Source of the DNA: Asticcacaulis sp. SL142 | GTDB taxonomy: Bacteria; Pseudomonadota; Alphaproteobacteria; Caulobacterales; Caulobacteraceae | Assembly: GCF_026625745.1 (NCBI RefSeq) | Contig: NZ_CP113061.1 | Location: 1,699,501 to 1,763,500 of the forward strand | Direction: 5' to 3' | Length of the DNA stretch: 64,000 bases | In this document: piece after piece, positions 52,276-60,665 of the stretch | Numbering within the stretch: the stretch's first letter is position 1 | How the letters are laid out: each line of letters starts with the position of its first letter | Made by a program: the position numbers and the translations under genes | Notes under the pieces: model-generated | Told to the model about the DNA's origin: nothing | Databases searched by the model: none | Seen by the model: the letters and a program-made list of their open reading frames with translations, nothing else

Positions 52276-53469
52276 TTACACCTCAGCCTTGACGGCCTTA
52301 CCCGACTTGGCTTTGCGCTTGGCCCCGCGCGTGAAGTCATAGACCATCAGCCCGTCTTTTTCCGTCGGCGGGGTGCGCCATTCCTCATGCCGCATGGCGG
52401 TTTGCGCATCGGCCACGCCGGACGCCCAGTTTTCCAGCATGGTCACGCGCGAAAACTCATAGTCTTTCGACTGGGTCTGGCACTGGGTGCCGCGGTGGAT
52501 CAGGTGGACGATCGTTACCCGGTCTTCGGACGCCAGATCTTTCAGGGCCTGCACTTCCGCGCACGCCTTAAGGTCATCGGGGATATGCTCATACAGGGTG
52601 CGGATCGCCTGGCGCAGCACATATTTTTGCAGGAAAGCGTCGGTGTTCAACCGTGTCCGGCTGGAGTAGGTGATGTCTTTGATGCGGGCATAGACCTCAT
52701 CCAGCGTTTCCGGCATCGCCCCTTGGGCGTTGAACAGGTCGATCTGGAACACCAGCGTGTCTTCGTGCATGTCGCCGACCCCGCCGTGCAGCACATAACT
52801 GAGCGGCGTGTTCGATACCACCCCGCCGTCCCAGTAGGCTTCACCATCGATCATCACCGCCGGGAAACCGGGCGGCAGAGCGCCCGAGGCCATAATATGC
52901 TCAGGCGTGATGGTGCGTTCACGATTATCGAAATAGACGAAATTACCGCTGGTGACATGCACCGCGCCCAAACTCAGTCGGATATCGCCGTCATTAAGCC
53001 GCTTGAAATCGATATGACTCAATAACGTATCCCGCAGCGGCGATACATCATAAAAGCTGGTTTCCGACGGCAACAACCACGGCGTCGAAAACATCGTCTG
53101 CGCGCTGGGCCGAAAGAAACCCGGCACGCCCTGAAACATGCTCCACAGTCCGCTCATCTGGCGGAACTGGGTGTTGAACCACGGATTGAGATTGCTTAAG
53201 CCATCGGTAGGAAAGGCGGTCGATATCTGCTCCCAGAACGAGGTCAGCTTTGCCATGCGCTCATCCGGCGCATTGCCGGCAATGATCGCCGCATTGATCG
53301 CCCCGATTGACACCCCCGCAATCCAGTTGGGCTCAATGCCATGGGCGTGCAGCACCTGATAGGCCCCGGCCTGATACGACCCCAGCGCCCCCCCGCCTTG
53401 CAGCACCAGCACCACCTGCTCATAATGAGCCGACAGCTTCTCAACCTTATCCATCTTCATATCGGGCAC
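52276..53469 (-). CDS. Patatin-like phospholipase
   Basis: A 397-residue protein. The oxyanion loop is LVLQGGGALGSYQAGAY (about 22-38), the nucleophile Ser is in GVSIGAINAAI (about 55-60), and the catalytic Asp is in YWDGGVVSNTPLSY. The C-terminal about 120 residues look like the DUF3734 part that often follows. It is a predicted Ser-Asp-dyad lipid acyl hydrolase, cytoplasmic or membrane-associated. Confidence 0.9.
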   Translation of the reverse strand: MPDMKMDKVEKLSAHYEQVVLVLQGGGALGSYQAGAYQVLHAHGIEPNWIAGVSIGAINAAIIAGNAPDERMAKLTSFWEQISTAFPTDGLSNLNPWFNTQFRQMSGLWSMFQGVPGFFRPSAQTMFSTPWLLPSETSFYDVSPLRDTLLSHIDFKRLNDGDIRLSLGAVHVTSGNFVYFDNRERTITPEHIMASGALPPGFPAVMIDGEAYWDGGVVSNTPLSYVLHGGVGDMHEDTLVFQIDLFNAQGAMPETLDEVYARIKDITYSSRTRLNTDAFLQKYVLRQAIRTLYEHIPDDLKACAEVQALKDLASEDRVTIVHLIHRGTQCQTQSKDYEFSRVTMLENWASGVADAQTAMRHEEWRTPPTEKDGLMVYDFTRGAKRKAKSGKAVKAEV

Positions 53470-53605
53470 CTTTATACTCTGGCGGCAAACTACCTGCTGC
53501 AGTGCGAAAGGTCACGCCTTGCGCGGTATTCTCTCCGAAAGTTGATCACAAGGGGGCAAGCCCCCTTGACCCGAAACTTGGCGCGGCTGCACCTGTATCG
53601 CTATA

Positions 53606-53809
53606 CTTATACTCCCCCATCGCACCCGGTTTCAGTTACTGTTGCAATATATCATATGGGGGAGATGCCGAGGCTTGTCCGAGGCAGAGGGGGGCTGCTT
53701 CACTCGAAAACTCTTTTAAGCCCCCCACCGTCACGCCTACGGCGCGTCACCTCCCCCACATGACAAAGTCCCGCTAAACCTAAGGCAAAGTGCAGTGGGG
53801 GAGTATAAG
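53606..53809. mobile_element. MITE-like element with 14-bp perfect terminal inverted repeats
   Basis: CTTATACTCCCCCA at 53606-53619 and its exact reverse complement at 53796-53809 bound about 204 bases without a gene. A second inner pair (CATATGGGGGAG near 53653 and CTCCCCCACATG near 53751) adds to the fold. The rest of the 53470-53833 gap has no coding signal. No clear target-site duplication was found. Confidence 0.55.
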
Positions 53810-53833
53810 AAAAGGGGTGGTGGGGGCTCTTTC

Positions 53834-54730
53834 TTAATTCAACCCGTAAACCACGCAGGCCTTGGCCGTCAGTTCGCTAAGCGGCGGGGCCTGAAGGAAC
53901 GGATTTTGCGCGGCCTTGGCTTCCAGGGCTTCTACAGGTGACACCGGTGCGGGTTCGGCCCTTATCGCGGGCGGCGAATTATACTCAACCCGATCCCTTT
54001 TTAGCGCCCCAGAAACCGTAATCGCCTGAGTATCATCAAAGTAATTAGGTGCCACCCGCGCCAATATATCCGTTTCACACGCCCTTCCGGTCGGATCAAT
54101 CACCTTGACCTTACCCAGCATGCCCCCCGCATCCGCCGCCGCAGACTTAGCCCGGCGGGCCGCGTCCTTCACCGCTTCGGAATAGAGCCATGACTTGGTC
54201 TCATTCGACGGCTCCAGATTAAAATAAATGGGCGCCGTCGAGGTCGGATTGGCCGCCAAAACCAGCGCATAGGCCCGTTCCAGCACCGCCATATCGCGCA
54301 CCTGCAAGGTCAGGCCCAGATTGACCTGATAGGCGTCGATCTTGTCGCCGCGCTGGTTTTCGATCCGGTTGCCGTCCTTATCCTTATACTGCTCATAAAG
54401 GGCGCGCATGGCAAAGGAGGTCGAAATCTGCACCTTATCGGCCCCCAGTTTTTTGAGCGCTTCATTGAGCGCCTTGGTCTGGGCAATGGCTTTATTTTGC
54501 GCGTCTTCGGCGGTCCTGCCGACCGTCTGGAACTGGGCCGAGAAGTTGGCGCGGTTGGCCTCGATTTCAGTGCGCACAAAGCCGGTCTGGGTGATGACGC
54601 TTTCCTTCATCCACCACGGTGCCTTGTCATACGGATAGGCATTGGCCGCAGGCGTCGTCTGGGCGACCACCGTGCCCGCCAAAAGCAGCACTGGGGCCAT
54701 CAGTGACGCGGTTATGATGAGTGTACGCAT
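53834..54730 (-). CDS. SIMPL domain protein (DUF541), secreted
   Basis: A 298-residue protein with a signal peptide of about 24 residues (LLLAGTVVAQ). The SIMPL domain spans about 45-240 (TEIEANRANFSAQFQTVGRT, AEDAQNKAIAQTKALNEALK, EAVKDAARRAKSAAADAGGM). Periplasmic SIMPL proteins are linked to oxidative stress, without a defined enzyme activity. Transcribed leftward. Confidence 0.88.
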   Translation of the reverse strand: MRTLIITASLMAPVLLLAGTVVAQTTPAANAYPYDKAPWWMKESVITQTGFVRTEIEANRANFSAQFQTVGRTAEDAQNKAIAQTKALNEALKKLGADKVQISTSFAMRALYEQYKDKDGNRIENQRGDKIDAYQVNLGLTLQVRDMAVLERAYALVLAANPTSTAPIYFNLEPSNETKSWLYSEAVKDAARRAKSAAADAGGMLGKVKVIDPTGRACETDILARVAPNYFDDTQAITVSGALKRDRVEYNSPPAIRAEPAPVSPVEALEAKAAQNPFLQAPPLSELTAKACVVYGLN

Positions 54731-54797
54731 AGTCCCTCTCCCTCGATGATTGTATCGGCAGAGTTGTAACAGAATGCGTCGAATTTAAGGAATAGAA

Positions 54798-56090
54798 TTA
54801 CGCCTCTTTGCGCAGACGCTCCACAAAGGCGCGCACCTTATCGTGCAGGTTCAGCGCCTCATCGGAAACCGTCTCGATACGGCTGCGCACCTGCCCCACG
54901 GTCATCGTCGTCTCTTTGGCCACATCAGCCACGGTTTGCAGGGACTGGCTGACTTCACCGGTGCCTTGCGCGGCCAGAGCCACGTTCTGGGAGATACGCT
55001 GGGTCGCCCCGGACTGCATATCGACCGTATCGGCAATCACACTAGAGATTTCGTTGATCTGCTCAATGGTTTCGGCAATGGCGCGGATGGCGGATTCCGT
55101 CTGGCCGGTCGCGGCCTGAATATCGCTGATCTGGGCTGAGATTTCCTCGGTCGCCTTGGCGGTTTGTTGCGCCAGAGACTTCACTTCCGAGGCCACTACC
55201 GCAAAGCCGCGACCCGCTTCTCCGGCACGCGCCGCCTCAATCGTGGCATTAAGCGCCAGAAGGTTGGTCTGGGACGCGATGGTCTGGATCAGCTTGATGA
55301 CATCGCCGATGCGCTCCGCGGCGGCCACCAGCCGGTTGACGGTTTCCTGCGTATTGGCGGCCTGTTGGACGGCATCGCGGGCGATGGCGGTGGAGCGTCC
55401 GACCTGCTCGCCGATAGCCCCGATTGAGGACGCCAGATCCTGCGTCGCATCCGATACGGTGTTCACATTATTATTCGTTTGCCCGTTGATCGAGACCACG
55501 CTTTGCGATTGGCGGGAGGTTTCTTCGGCCGAATGCATCAGGGTGGCGACAATGCCGGACAGATCGTCAGTGGCGCGCGAAATCGCCTCGACACTGGCCC
55601 CGACATCGCCGTGCAGGCTATCGGCCAGATCGCGGAATTCGGCCCGATGACGGCTGATCTGTTCGGCGGCGTTCATGTCCTGAAGCTGGGCCACCGCATA
55701 GGGCTTACCGCCGAGCGTCATCAGGGTGACTGTGGCGGTGACCTCAAAAATCGTGCCGTCTTCGCGCACATAGTTGGTTGGCCCGGTCCATTTGCCATCG
55801 CGGGCAATGGTGGCTTCGGTATTTTTGGCCATTTCAATGGCGGTGCGGCCTTCGGGCTGCTGGGCGGCGAAGAACGACGACACGGACTTGCCCAAATAGT
55901 CGGATTTATGACGGGCGCGGATGCCGTGCGCAAAGGCGGTATTGAGATAGACCAAACCTTCTTCACCGGGCGTCAGGGCATTGACAAATATCGGGGATGT
56001 CAGGGCCTCCAGCGTCGCCGACAACATCTCAAATTCGCTTGATGCCTGCGCCTGTTGTTTCTTCGCCAGACCAAATACCGCCATGTCCAT
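54798..56090 (-). CDS. Soluble methyl-accepting chemotaxis protein with PAS domain
   Basis: A 430-residue protein with no membrane segment. A PAS domain spans about 22-140 ([36 protein letters not shown]). The C-terminal coiled coil contains the conserved MCP hairpin tip ([20 protein letters not shown]). It passes a cytoplasmic signal, perhaps redox or metabolic, to CheA/CheW, which are not in the window. Confidence 0.92.
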   Translation of the reverse strand: MDMAVFGLAKKQQAQASSEFEMLSATLEALTSPIFVNALTPGEEGLVYLNTAFAHGIRARHKSDYLGKSVSSFFAAQQPEGRTAIEMAKNTEATIARDGKWTGPTNYVREDGTIFEVTATVTLMTLGGKPYAVAQLQDMNAAEQISRHRAEFRDLADSLHGDVGASVEAISRATDDLSGIVATLMHSAEETSRQSQSVVSINGQTNNNVNTVSDATQDLASSIGAIGEQVGRSTAIARDAVQQAANTQETVNRLVAAAERIGDVIKLIQTIASQTNLLALNATIEAARAGEAGRGFAVVASEVKSLAQQTAKATEEISAQISDIQAATGQTESAIRAIAETIEQINEISSVIADTVDMQSGATQRISQNVALAAQGTGEVSQSLQTVADVAKETTMTVGQVRSRIETVSDEALNLHDKVRAFVERLRKEA

Positions 56091-56159
56091 ACCCCTGAAG
56101 CGCTAAACTTGCGCGCCACGATGGCGGATTAACTCTAATTTTGTGTAAATCAGGCGACC

Positions 56160-57098
56160 TTAGCTACGCGTTTTGAGCCAGTCTTGCGCTCGCATTTCGC
56201 CGCTATGTTGTTCATCCGGAGCGATTTTTGTACGCAGGTATTCGCGCACCTCTAAAGCCGCCTCTTTTTGCGCACTATTCGCAGTCTGGCTGGCGATTTC
56301 CGCCCATTTGTAAGCCTCCGCCGGATCACGCGGCAAGCCCTGCCCCGCCAGACATAGATAGGCGTATTTCAACTGTGACGGAACATGGCCCAGATTGGCA
56401 GCCTCCTCAAAATAGGTCACGGCGCGGATCACATCGGTCAGTTCACCATTTTGCGGATCGGCATAGATTTCACCCAGATTATAAAGCGCCTCAAGATCCC
56501 CGCGCGCCGCACCTTTGCGAAACCACGGCAAGGCCTCATCCAGCTTACCCTGCGCCCTCAGTTCGACGCCGTACCGGGTCAGCGACGGGCCGTAACCGGC
56601 ATCAGCCGATTGTTGCAGCAGGTGCGCGATTTTGGCCGGATCGGGTGTCAGCCCGCCCCAGGATTTAATATGATATTGCGCCAGTTGATACTGGGCCCGC
56701 CCGTCGCCGTTTCGCGCAGCCTCAGCATACCAGTGCGCCGCTAAGGTGCGGCTGCTGGTGTCAGTTTTCTTATCATAGATATCCGCCAGCCCCATCATGG
56801 CCGACACATGGCCTTGCTCGGCGGCCTTTGAATACCACTCTATGGCTTCGGCTTCGTTGCGGTCTTTGCCGGTATCGGCAACAATAGCTTTGATGTACTG
56901 AGCCTGCGGATCGCCCATAACCTGCGCACGGGCATAGGTCACCCACTCGTTTTCACCGCTGGGAGACGTTTTGCCGGTCAGGAACATAACCCCGCCAACT
57001 ACGGCCAAAGCCAGAATCAGAACCAAAGGCACGAGTAATAACCGGCCCCAGATGGCCTTTGATGTCCTCGATTTTCTGGTTCTCACCCCATACCTCAA
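56160..57098 (-). CDS. Sel1-repeat (TPR-like) protein with N-terminal membrane anchor
   Basis: A 312-residue protein. One membrane segment at about 18-40 (LLLVPLVLILALAVVGGVMF) is followed by five or six Sel1 repeats (NEAEAIEWYSKAAEQGHVSA, LAAHWYAEAARNGDGRAQYQ, EALPWFRKGAARGDLEALYN, RAVTYFEEAANLGHVPSQLK). It is predicted to be an inner-membrane protein with a periplasmic protein-binding part; partner unknown. Confidence 0.88.
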   Translation of the reverse strand: MRYGVRTRKSRTSKAIWGRLLLVPLVLILALAVVGGVMFLTGKTSPSGENEWVTYARAQVMGDPQAQYIKAIVADTGKDRNEAEAIEWYSKAAEQGHVSAMMGLADIYDKKTDTSSRTLAAHWYAEAARNGDGRAQYQLAQYHIKSWGGLTPDPAKIAHLLQQSADAGYGPSLTRYGVELRAQGKLDEALPWFRKGAARGDLEALYNLGEIYADPQNGELTDVIRAVTYFEEAANLGHVPSQLKYAYLCLAGQGLPRDPAEAYKWAEIASQTANSAQKEAALEVREYLRTKIAPDEQHSGEMRAQDWLKTRS

Positions 57099-57201
57099 TC
57101 TGATAGCGCCGTATCATTGCGCGCGATTATACCGTCCCTGACGGGCATTACCACCCATCCCGCCTGACACGCGAAGCTTTTTCCGCCTTACCCCAAAAAA
57201 C

Positions 57202-60200
57202 CTATGACGGCCAGCGTAGATCAAGCGTGACCGGATAGTCGGGATTGATGATTAACGGCGGTGGCCGCAGGCGCCCCGGCGTGTGGGTCGGAGCCTCAAA
57301 GCGCGACAACCTGCGCCCCTCGGCCTCGTTTTCATTGAGCGGCAAGGTCTCATAATTGCGCCCGCCCGGATGGATGACATGGTAGCGGCAGCCGCCGATG
57401 GAGCGCTCCAGCCGCGTATCAATGACATCGAAATTGAGCGGCGTATTAATCGGCAGATTGGGATGCAGCGCACTATAGGGCGCCCAGGCCTTATAGCGCA
57501 CCCCGGCGACCTGCGTATGGTGGTCGCGGGTCGGATTAAGCGGCAACCTTTTGCCATTGCAGGTCACGACATGCTGAGACGACACCGCCCCTTTGAGAGC
57601 GATCTGCAACCGCTCAACCGACGAATCGACCCCGCGTGAGGTACCGCCGCCGGAGGGTTCTTCGCCCATCACCGGCCACGGCTCCAGCGCGTTTCTAAGT
57701 TCCAGTGTCACATCGCCGATCTGCACATGGCCGACCTGCGGGAAGCGGAAGTCAAAGAACGGCACAAACCAGTCAGGGCTGAACTTAAACCCGCCTTGGT
57801 TTAGGTGCTCCAATACCTCACTCAGGTCTTCGCGGACATAGTGTTCCATCATATATTTGTCATGCAGCATCGTCCCCCAGCGCACCAGCTTAGAGGTATA
57901 GGGCTTCTTCCAGAACAGGGCGACCAAGGCCCGGATCAGCAGCGTCTGAATGAGGTTCATCTGCGGATGCGGCGACATTTCAAAGCCGCGCATCTCCAGC
58001 AGGCCCAGACGGCCACGATCGCTGTCGGGGCTATAGAGCTTATCGATGCAGAACTCGGCGCGGTGGGTATTGCCGGTCAAATCGACCAGTAAATTGCGCA
58101 ACAACCGATCCACCAGCCACGGCGGCACATCGCCCGCATCAGGCCCATCGGGGATGCTGTTGAAAGCGATTTCCAGCTCATAGAGCGAATCGTGACGGGC
58201 TTCGTCGATACGTGGGGCCTGAGAGGTTGGGCCGATATATAGGCCCGAAAACAGGTAGGAAAGCGACGGGTGGTTCTGCCAGAAGGCGATCATCGAACGC
58301 AGCACATCGGGGCGGCGTAAAAACGGGCTGTCGTCGGGCCTTTGTGCCCCCATGACGATGTGGTTGCCGCCGCCGGTGCCAACGCGCTTGCCGTCGATCA
58401 TGAACTTATCGGCAATCAGGCGGGCGGATTGCGCCTCTTCATAGACCGTGTTCGTTATGAACTTCAGTTCCTCCCAGTTGCGGGCGGGCTGGATATTGAC
58501 CTCGATTACGCCGGGGTCAGGCGTGACGCTCATCGACTCGACGCGGTGATCGCGCGGCGGGGCGTAGCCTTCGATAATGACCGGCGTTTTCAGGTGGGTG
58601 GCGACCGCTTCGATGGCTGAGATCAGGTCGAGATAGTGCTCGATATAGCTGAGCGGCGGCAAGAACAGATAAAGCTTGCCCTGACGCACCTCGGCGCAAA
58701 TGGCGCTGCGGATCAGGCCGTTGGCAGAATCTCCCGCCCCGTTTACGGGGAGGGGGGACCGCGAAGCGGTGGGAGTGGCGGCGCTGTCGAGTTTTCTTAT
58801 ATATGTGGCCAGCTTCGCTGCCGCATCCATAAGCGCCCCGTCTTCGGCATAGGGTGAGCGCGGCGGAAAAACATGTTCGGCCACCAGCTTGGGCTCGACC
58901 ACCGGCAAGGCCGACAGCGGCAACCGTAAACCGACCGGCGAGTCACCGGGGATCAGCATCATCTTATCGGTGCGGAACTTCCATGCGTTCGACAGCCAGC
59001 CATCAGTCTTGGCCGAAAACAGAAGCGGCAGGACATAGCCGGTCGGAAAACCTACATTGGTATCCAGTTGCGCCTGAAGCCGTTTGCGCTCGGTCGCCTC
59101 AAACACATCGGCCTTGAGCATTTCGCCCTCAAGCGGGATGCGCTGCTCTTTCCACAACAGGTAGGGAATGTCCTCATAGGCCGGAATAACGCGGTTCTGC
59201 GGCACCCCCAGCACACGGGTCAGGGTGTTCAGGAACTCCCCGGCTATGTCGGGTTTAAGCTTTGCGGCCTTGTCAGGATCGGCCAGTAGCGACTGATCCA
59301 GCCATATCGGCGTCTTGTCCAACCGCCAGAACATATTCATCGCCCAGCGCGGCAGGATTTCGCCCGGATACCACTTGCCCTGCGCATGTTGCGCCAGAGC
59401 CCCAACCGCAAACTTGGCCGCCAGACGCTGAAACAGGTCATAGCCGAGTTTTTTCTTAGCATCCGACAGGGCCGTAAAATGCCACTCATCGCCGGTGCGG
59501 TCATCTAAGCTGACAAAGGTCGGCTCCCCGCCCATGGTCAGGCGCACGTCTTGCTTATTCAGCGCCTCATCGACCTTGGTGCCGAGCGCATCGATGCGCT
59601 TCCATTCGCCGTCGCTGTAGGGCTTGGTGACGCGGCGGCTTTCATAGATGCGCTCAATCGTCATCTCATGGTGCAGGGTCGATTGCGCGAACTCAAGGCT
59701 GCCCGATATGGGGGCCGCCGATGACGGGTTCGGCGTGCAGCACAAGGGAATGTGGCCTTCGCCGGTAAACAGGCCAGACGTCGGATCAAGCCCGATCCAG
59801 CCCGCCCCCGGCAGATAGACCTCACACCACGCATGAAGGTCGGTAAAGTCGTGATCCGTGCCCGATGGCCCGTCCAGCGATTTCACATCAGCTTTCAACT
59901 GGATCAGGTAGCCGGACGCAAAGCGTGTCGCCAGCCCCTTATGGCGCAGGATCTGGCACATCAGCCAGGCCATATCGCGGCACGACCCGCTTTTGAGGCT
60001 CAGGGTTTCCGCGCTCGACTGCACGCCCGGTTCCATGCGGATAGTGTAGCCCAGATCGCCGTTCAGTTTTTGATTGAGCGCCACCAGATAGTCGATGGTC
60101 GGCATGGGATCATCCGAAATGCCGTCCACATAGCTCATTAGCAGCGGATCGGAATCCTTGATCTCAAGGTACGGTGCCAGTTCTTCTTTCAGGGCCGGAT

Positions 60201-60519
60201 CATAGATGAACGGGATTTTCTCTGCCGACGGCTCAAGGAAAAAATCGAACGGATTGAAGACCTTGATTTCCGACACCAGATCGACCTCGACCCGGAAATG
60301 GCTGGTCTTTTCAGGAAACACGATCCGCGCCAGATAATTTCCGAATGGGTCCTGCTGCCAGTTGATGAAGTGATTGGCGGGCTCGATCTTTAAGGCATAG
60401 GACTGGACATTGGCCTTGGCGTGCGGGGCGGGTCGCAATCTGATCGTTTGCATCCCCAGACTAATGGGCCGATCATAGCGATAATCGGTGACGTGATGCA
60501 GAGCCGTCAGGATTCCCAT
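57202..60519 (-). CDS. Transglutaminase-like protein fused to a DUF2126 domain
   Basis: An 1105-residue protein. The N-terminal bacterial transglutaminase part has the beta-rich start (ALHHVTDYRYDRPISLGMQT) and the protease-like core with the catalytic Cys in LKSGSCRDMAWLMCQILR and His/Asp in DLHAWCEVYLPGAGW and GLDPTSGLF. The DUF2126 part starts at about residue 330 (LTMGGEPTFVSLDDRTGDEW) and is related to amidoligase-like enzymes of peptide-modification clusters. A low-complexity stretch near residues 582-597 comes from a palindromic repeat inserted in frame. Divergent from the glutamine-amidotransferase-like gene. Confidence 0.92.
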   Translation of the reverse strand: MGILTALHHVTDYRYDRPISLGMQTIRLRPAPHAKANVQSYALKIEPANHFINWQQDPFGNYLARIVFPEKTSHFRVEVDLVSEIKVFNPFDFFLEPSAEKIPFIYDPALKEELAPYLEIKDSDPLLMSYVDGISDDPMPTIDYLVALNQKLNGDLGYTIRMEPGVQSSAETLSLKSGSCRDMAWLMCQILRHKGLATRFASGYLIQLKADVKSLDGPSGTDHDFTDLHAWCEVYLPGAGWIGLDPTSGLFTGEGHIPLCCTPNPSSAAPISGSLEFAQSTLHHEMTIERIYESRRVTKPYSDGEWKRIDALGTKVDEALNKQDVRLTMGGEPTFVSLDDRTGDEWHFTALSDAKKKLGYDLFQRLAAKFAVGALAQHAQGKWYPGEILPRWAMNMFWRLDKTPIWLDQSLLADPDKAAKLKPDIAGEFLNTLTRVLGVPQNRVIPAYEDIPYLLWKEQRIPLEGEMLKADVFEATERKRLQAQLDTNVGFPTGYVLPLLFSAKTDGWLSNAWKFRTDKMMLIPGDSPVGLRLPLSALPVVEPKLVAEHVFPPRSPYAEDGALMDAAAKLATYIRKLDSAATPTASRSPLPVNGAGDSANGLIRSAICAEVRQGKLYLFLPPLSYIEHYLDLISAIEAVATHLKTPVIIEGYAPPRDHRVESMSVTPDPGVIEVNIQPARNWEELKFITNTVYEEAQSARLIADKFMIDGKRVGTGGGNHIVMGAQRPDDSPFLRRPDVLRSMIAFWQNHPSLSYLFSGLYIGPTSQAPRIDEARHDSLYELEIAFNSIPDGPDAGDVPPWLVDRLLRNLLVDLTGNTHRAEFCIDKLYSPDSDRGRLGLLEMRGFEMSPHPQMNLIQTLLIRALVALFWKKPYTSKLVRWGTMLHDKYMMEHYVREDLSEVLEHLNQGGFKFSPDWFVPFFDFRFPQVGHVQIGDVTLELRNALEPWPVMGEEPSGGGTSRGVDSSVERLQIALKGAVSSQHVVTCNGKRLPLNPTRDHHTQVAGVRYKAWAPYSALHPNLPINTPLNFDVIDTRLERSIGGCRYHVIHPGGRNYETLPLNENEAEGRRLSRFEAPTHTPGRLRPPPLIINPDYPVTLDLRWPS
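58731..58775. repeat. Double-hairpin REP-like element inside the DUF2126 coding sequence
   Basis: CTCCC...GGGAG encloses two hairpins, CCCCG-TTTA-CGGGG (58737-58750) and ACCGC-GAA-GCGGT (58758-58770). It adds about 15 in-frame codons (TASRSPLPVNGAG region) to the reading frame at 57202-60519. Confidence 0.7.
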
Positions 60520-60610
60520 AGATTTAACCTTTAAACTGTTTTCGCGTCACGAATCTGTAACAGGCCCGTTACGAATCCGAAAAAAAATTGTACCCATACG
60601 CTCATCAGGG

Positions 60611-60641
60611 ACTAGACAACCGCATCGCAAAAAAGTCTAGT
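60611..60641. promoter_or_regulatory. Inverted repeat in the divergent promoter of the peptide-modification cluster
   Basis: ACTAGAC (60611-60617) and GTCTAGT (60635-60641), 7-bp perfect arms, lie between the divergent starts at 60519 and 60666, about 25 bases before the second. A GTAAC-N6-GTTAC palindrome lies nearby at 60561-60576. They could be regulator sites for both directions; not tested. Confidence 0.35.
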
Positions 60642-60665
60642 TGCATTGCGGCACGAGGATAAAAA

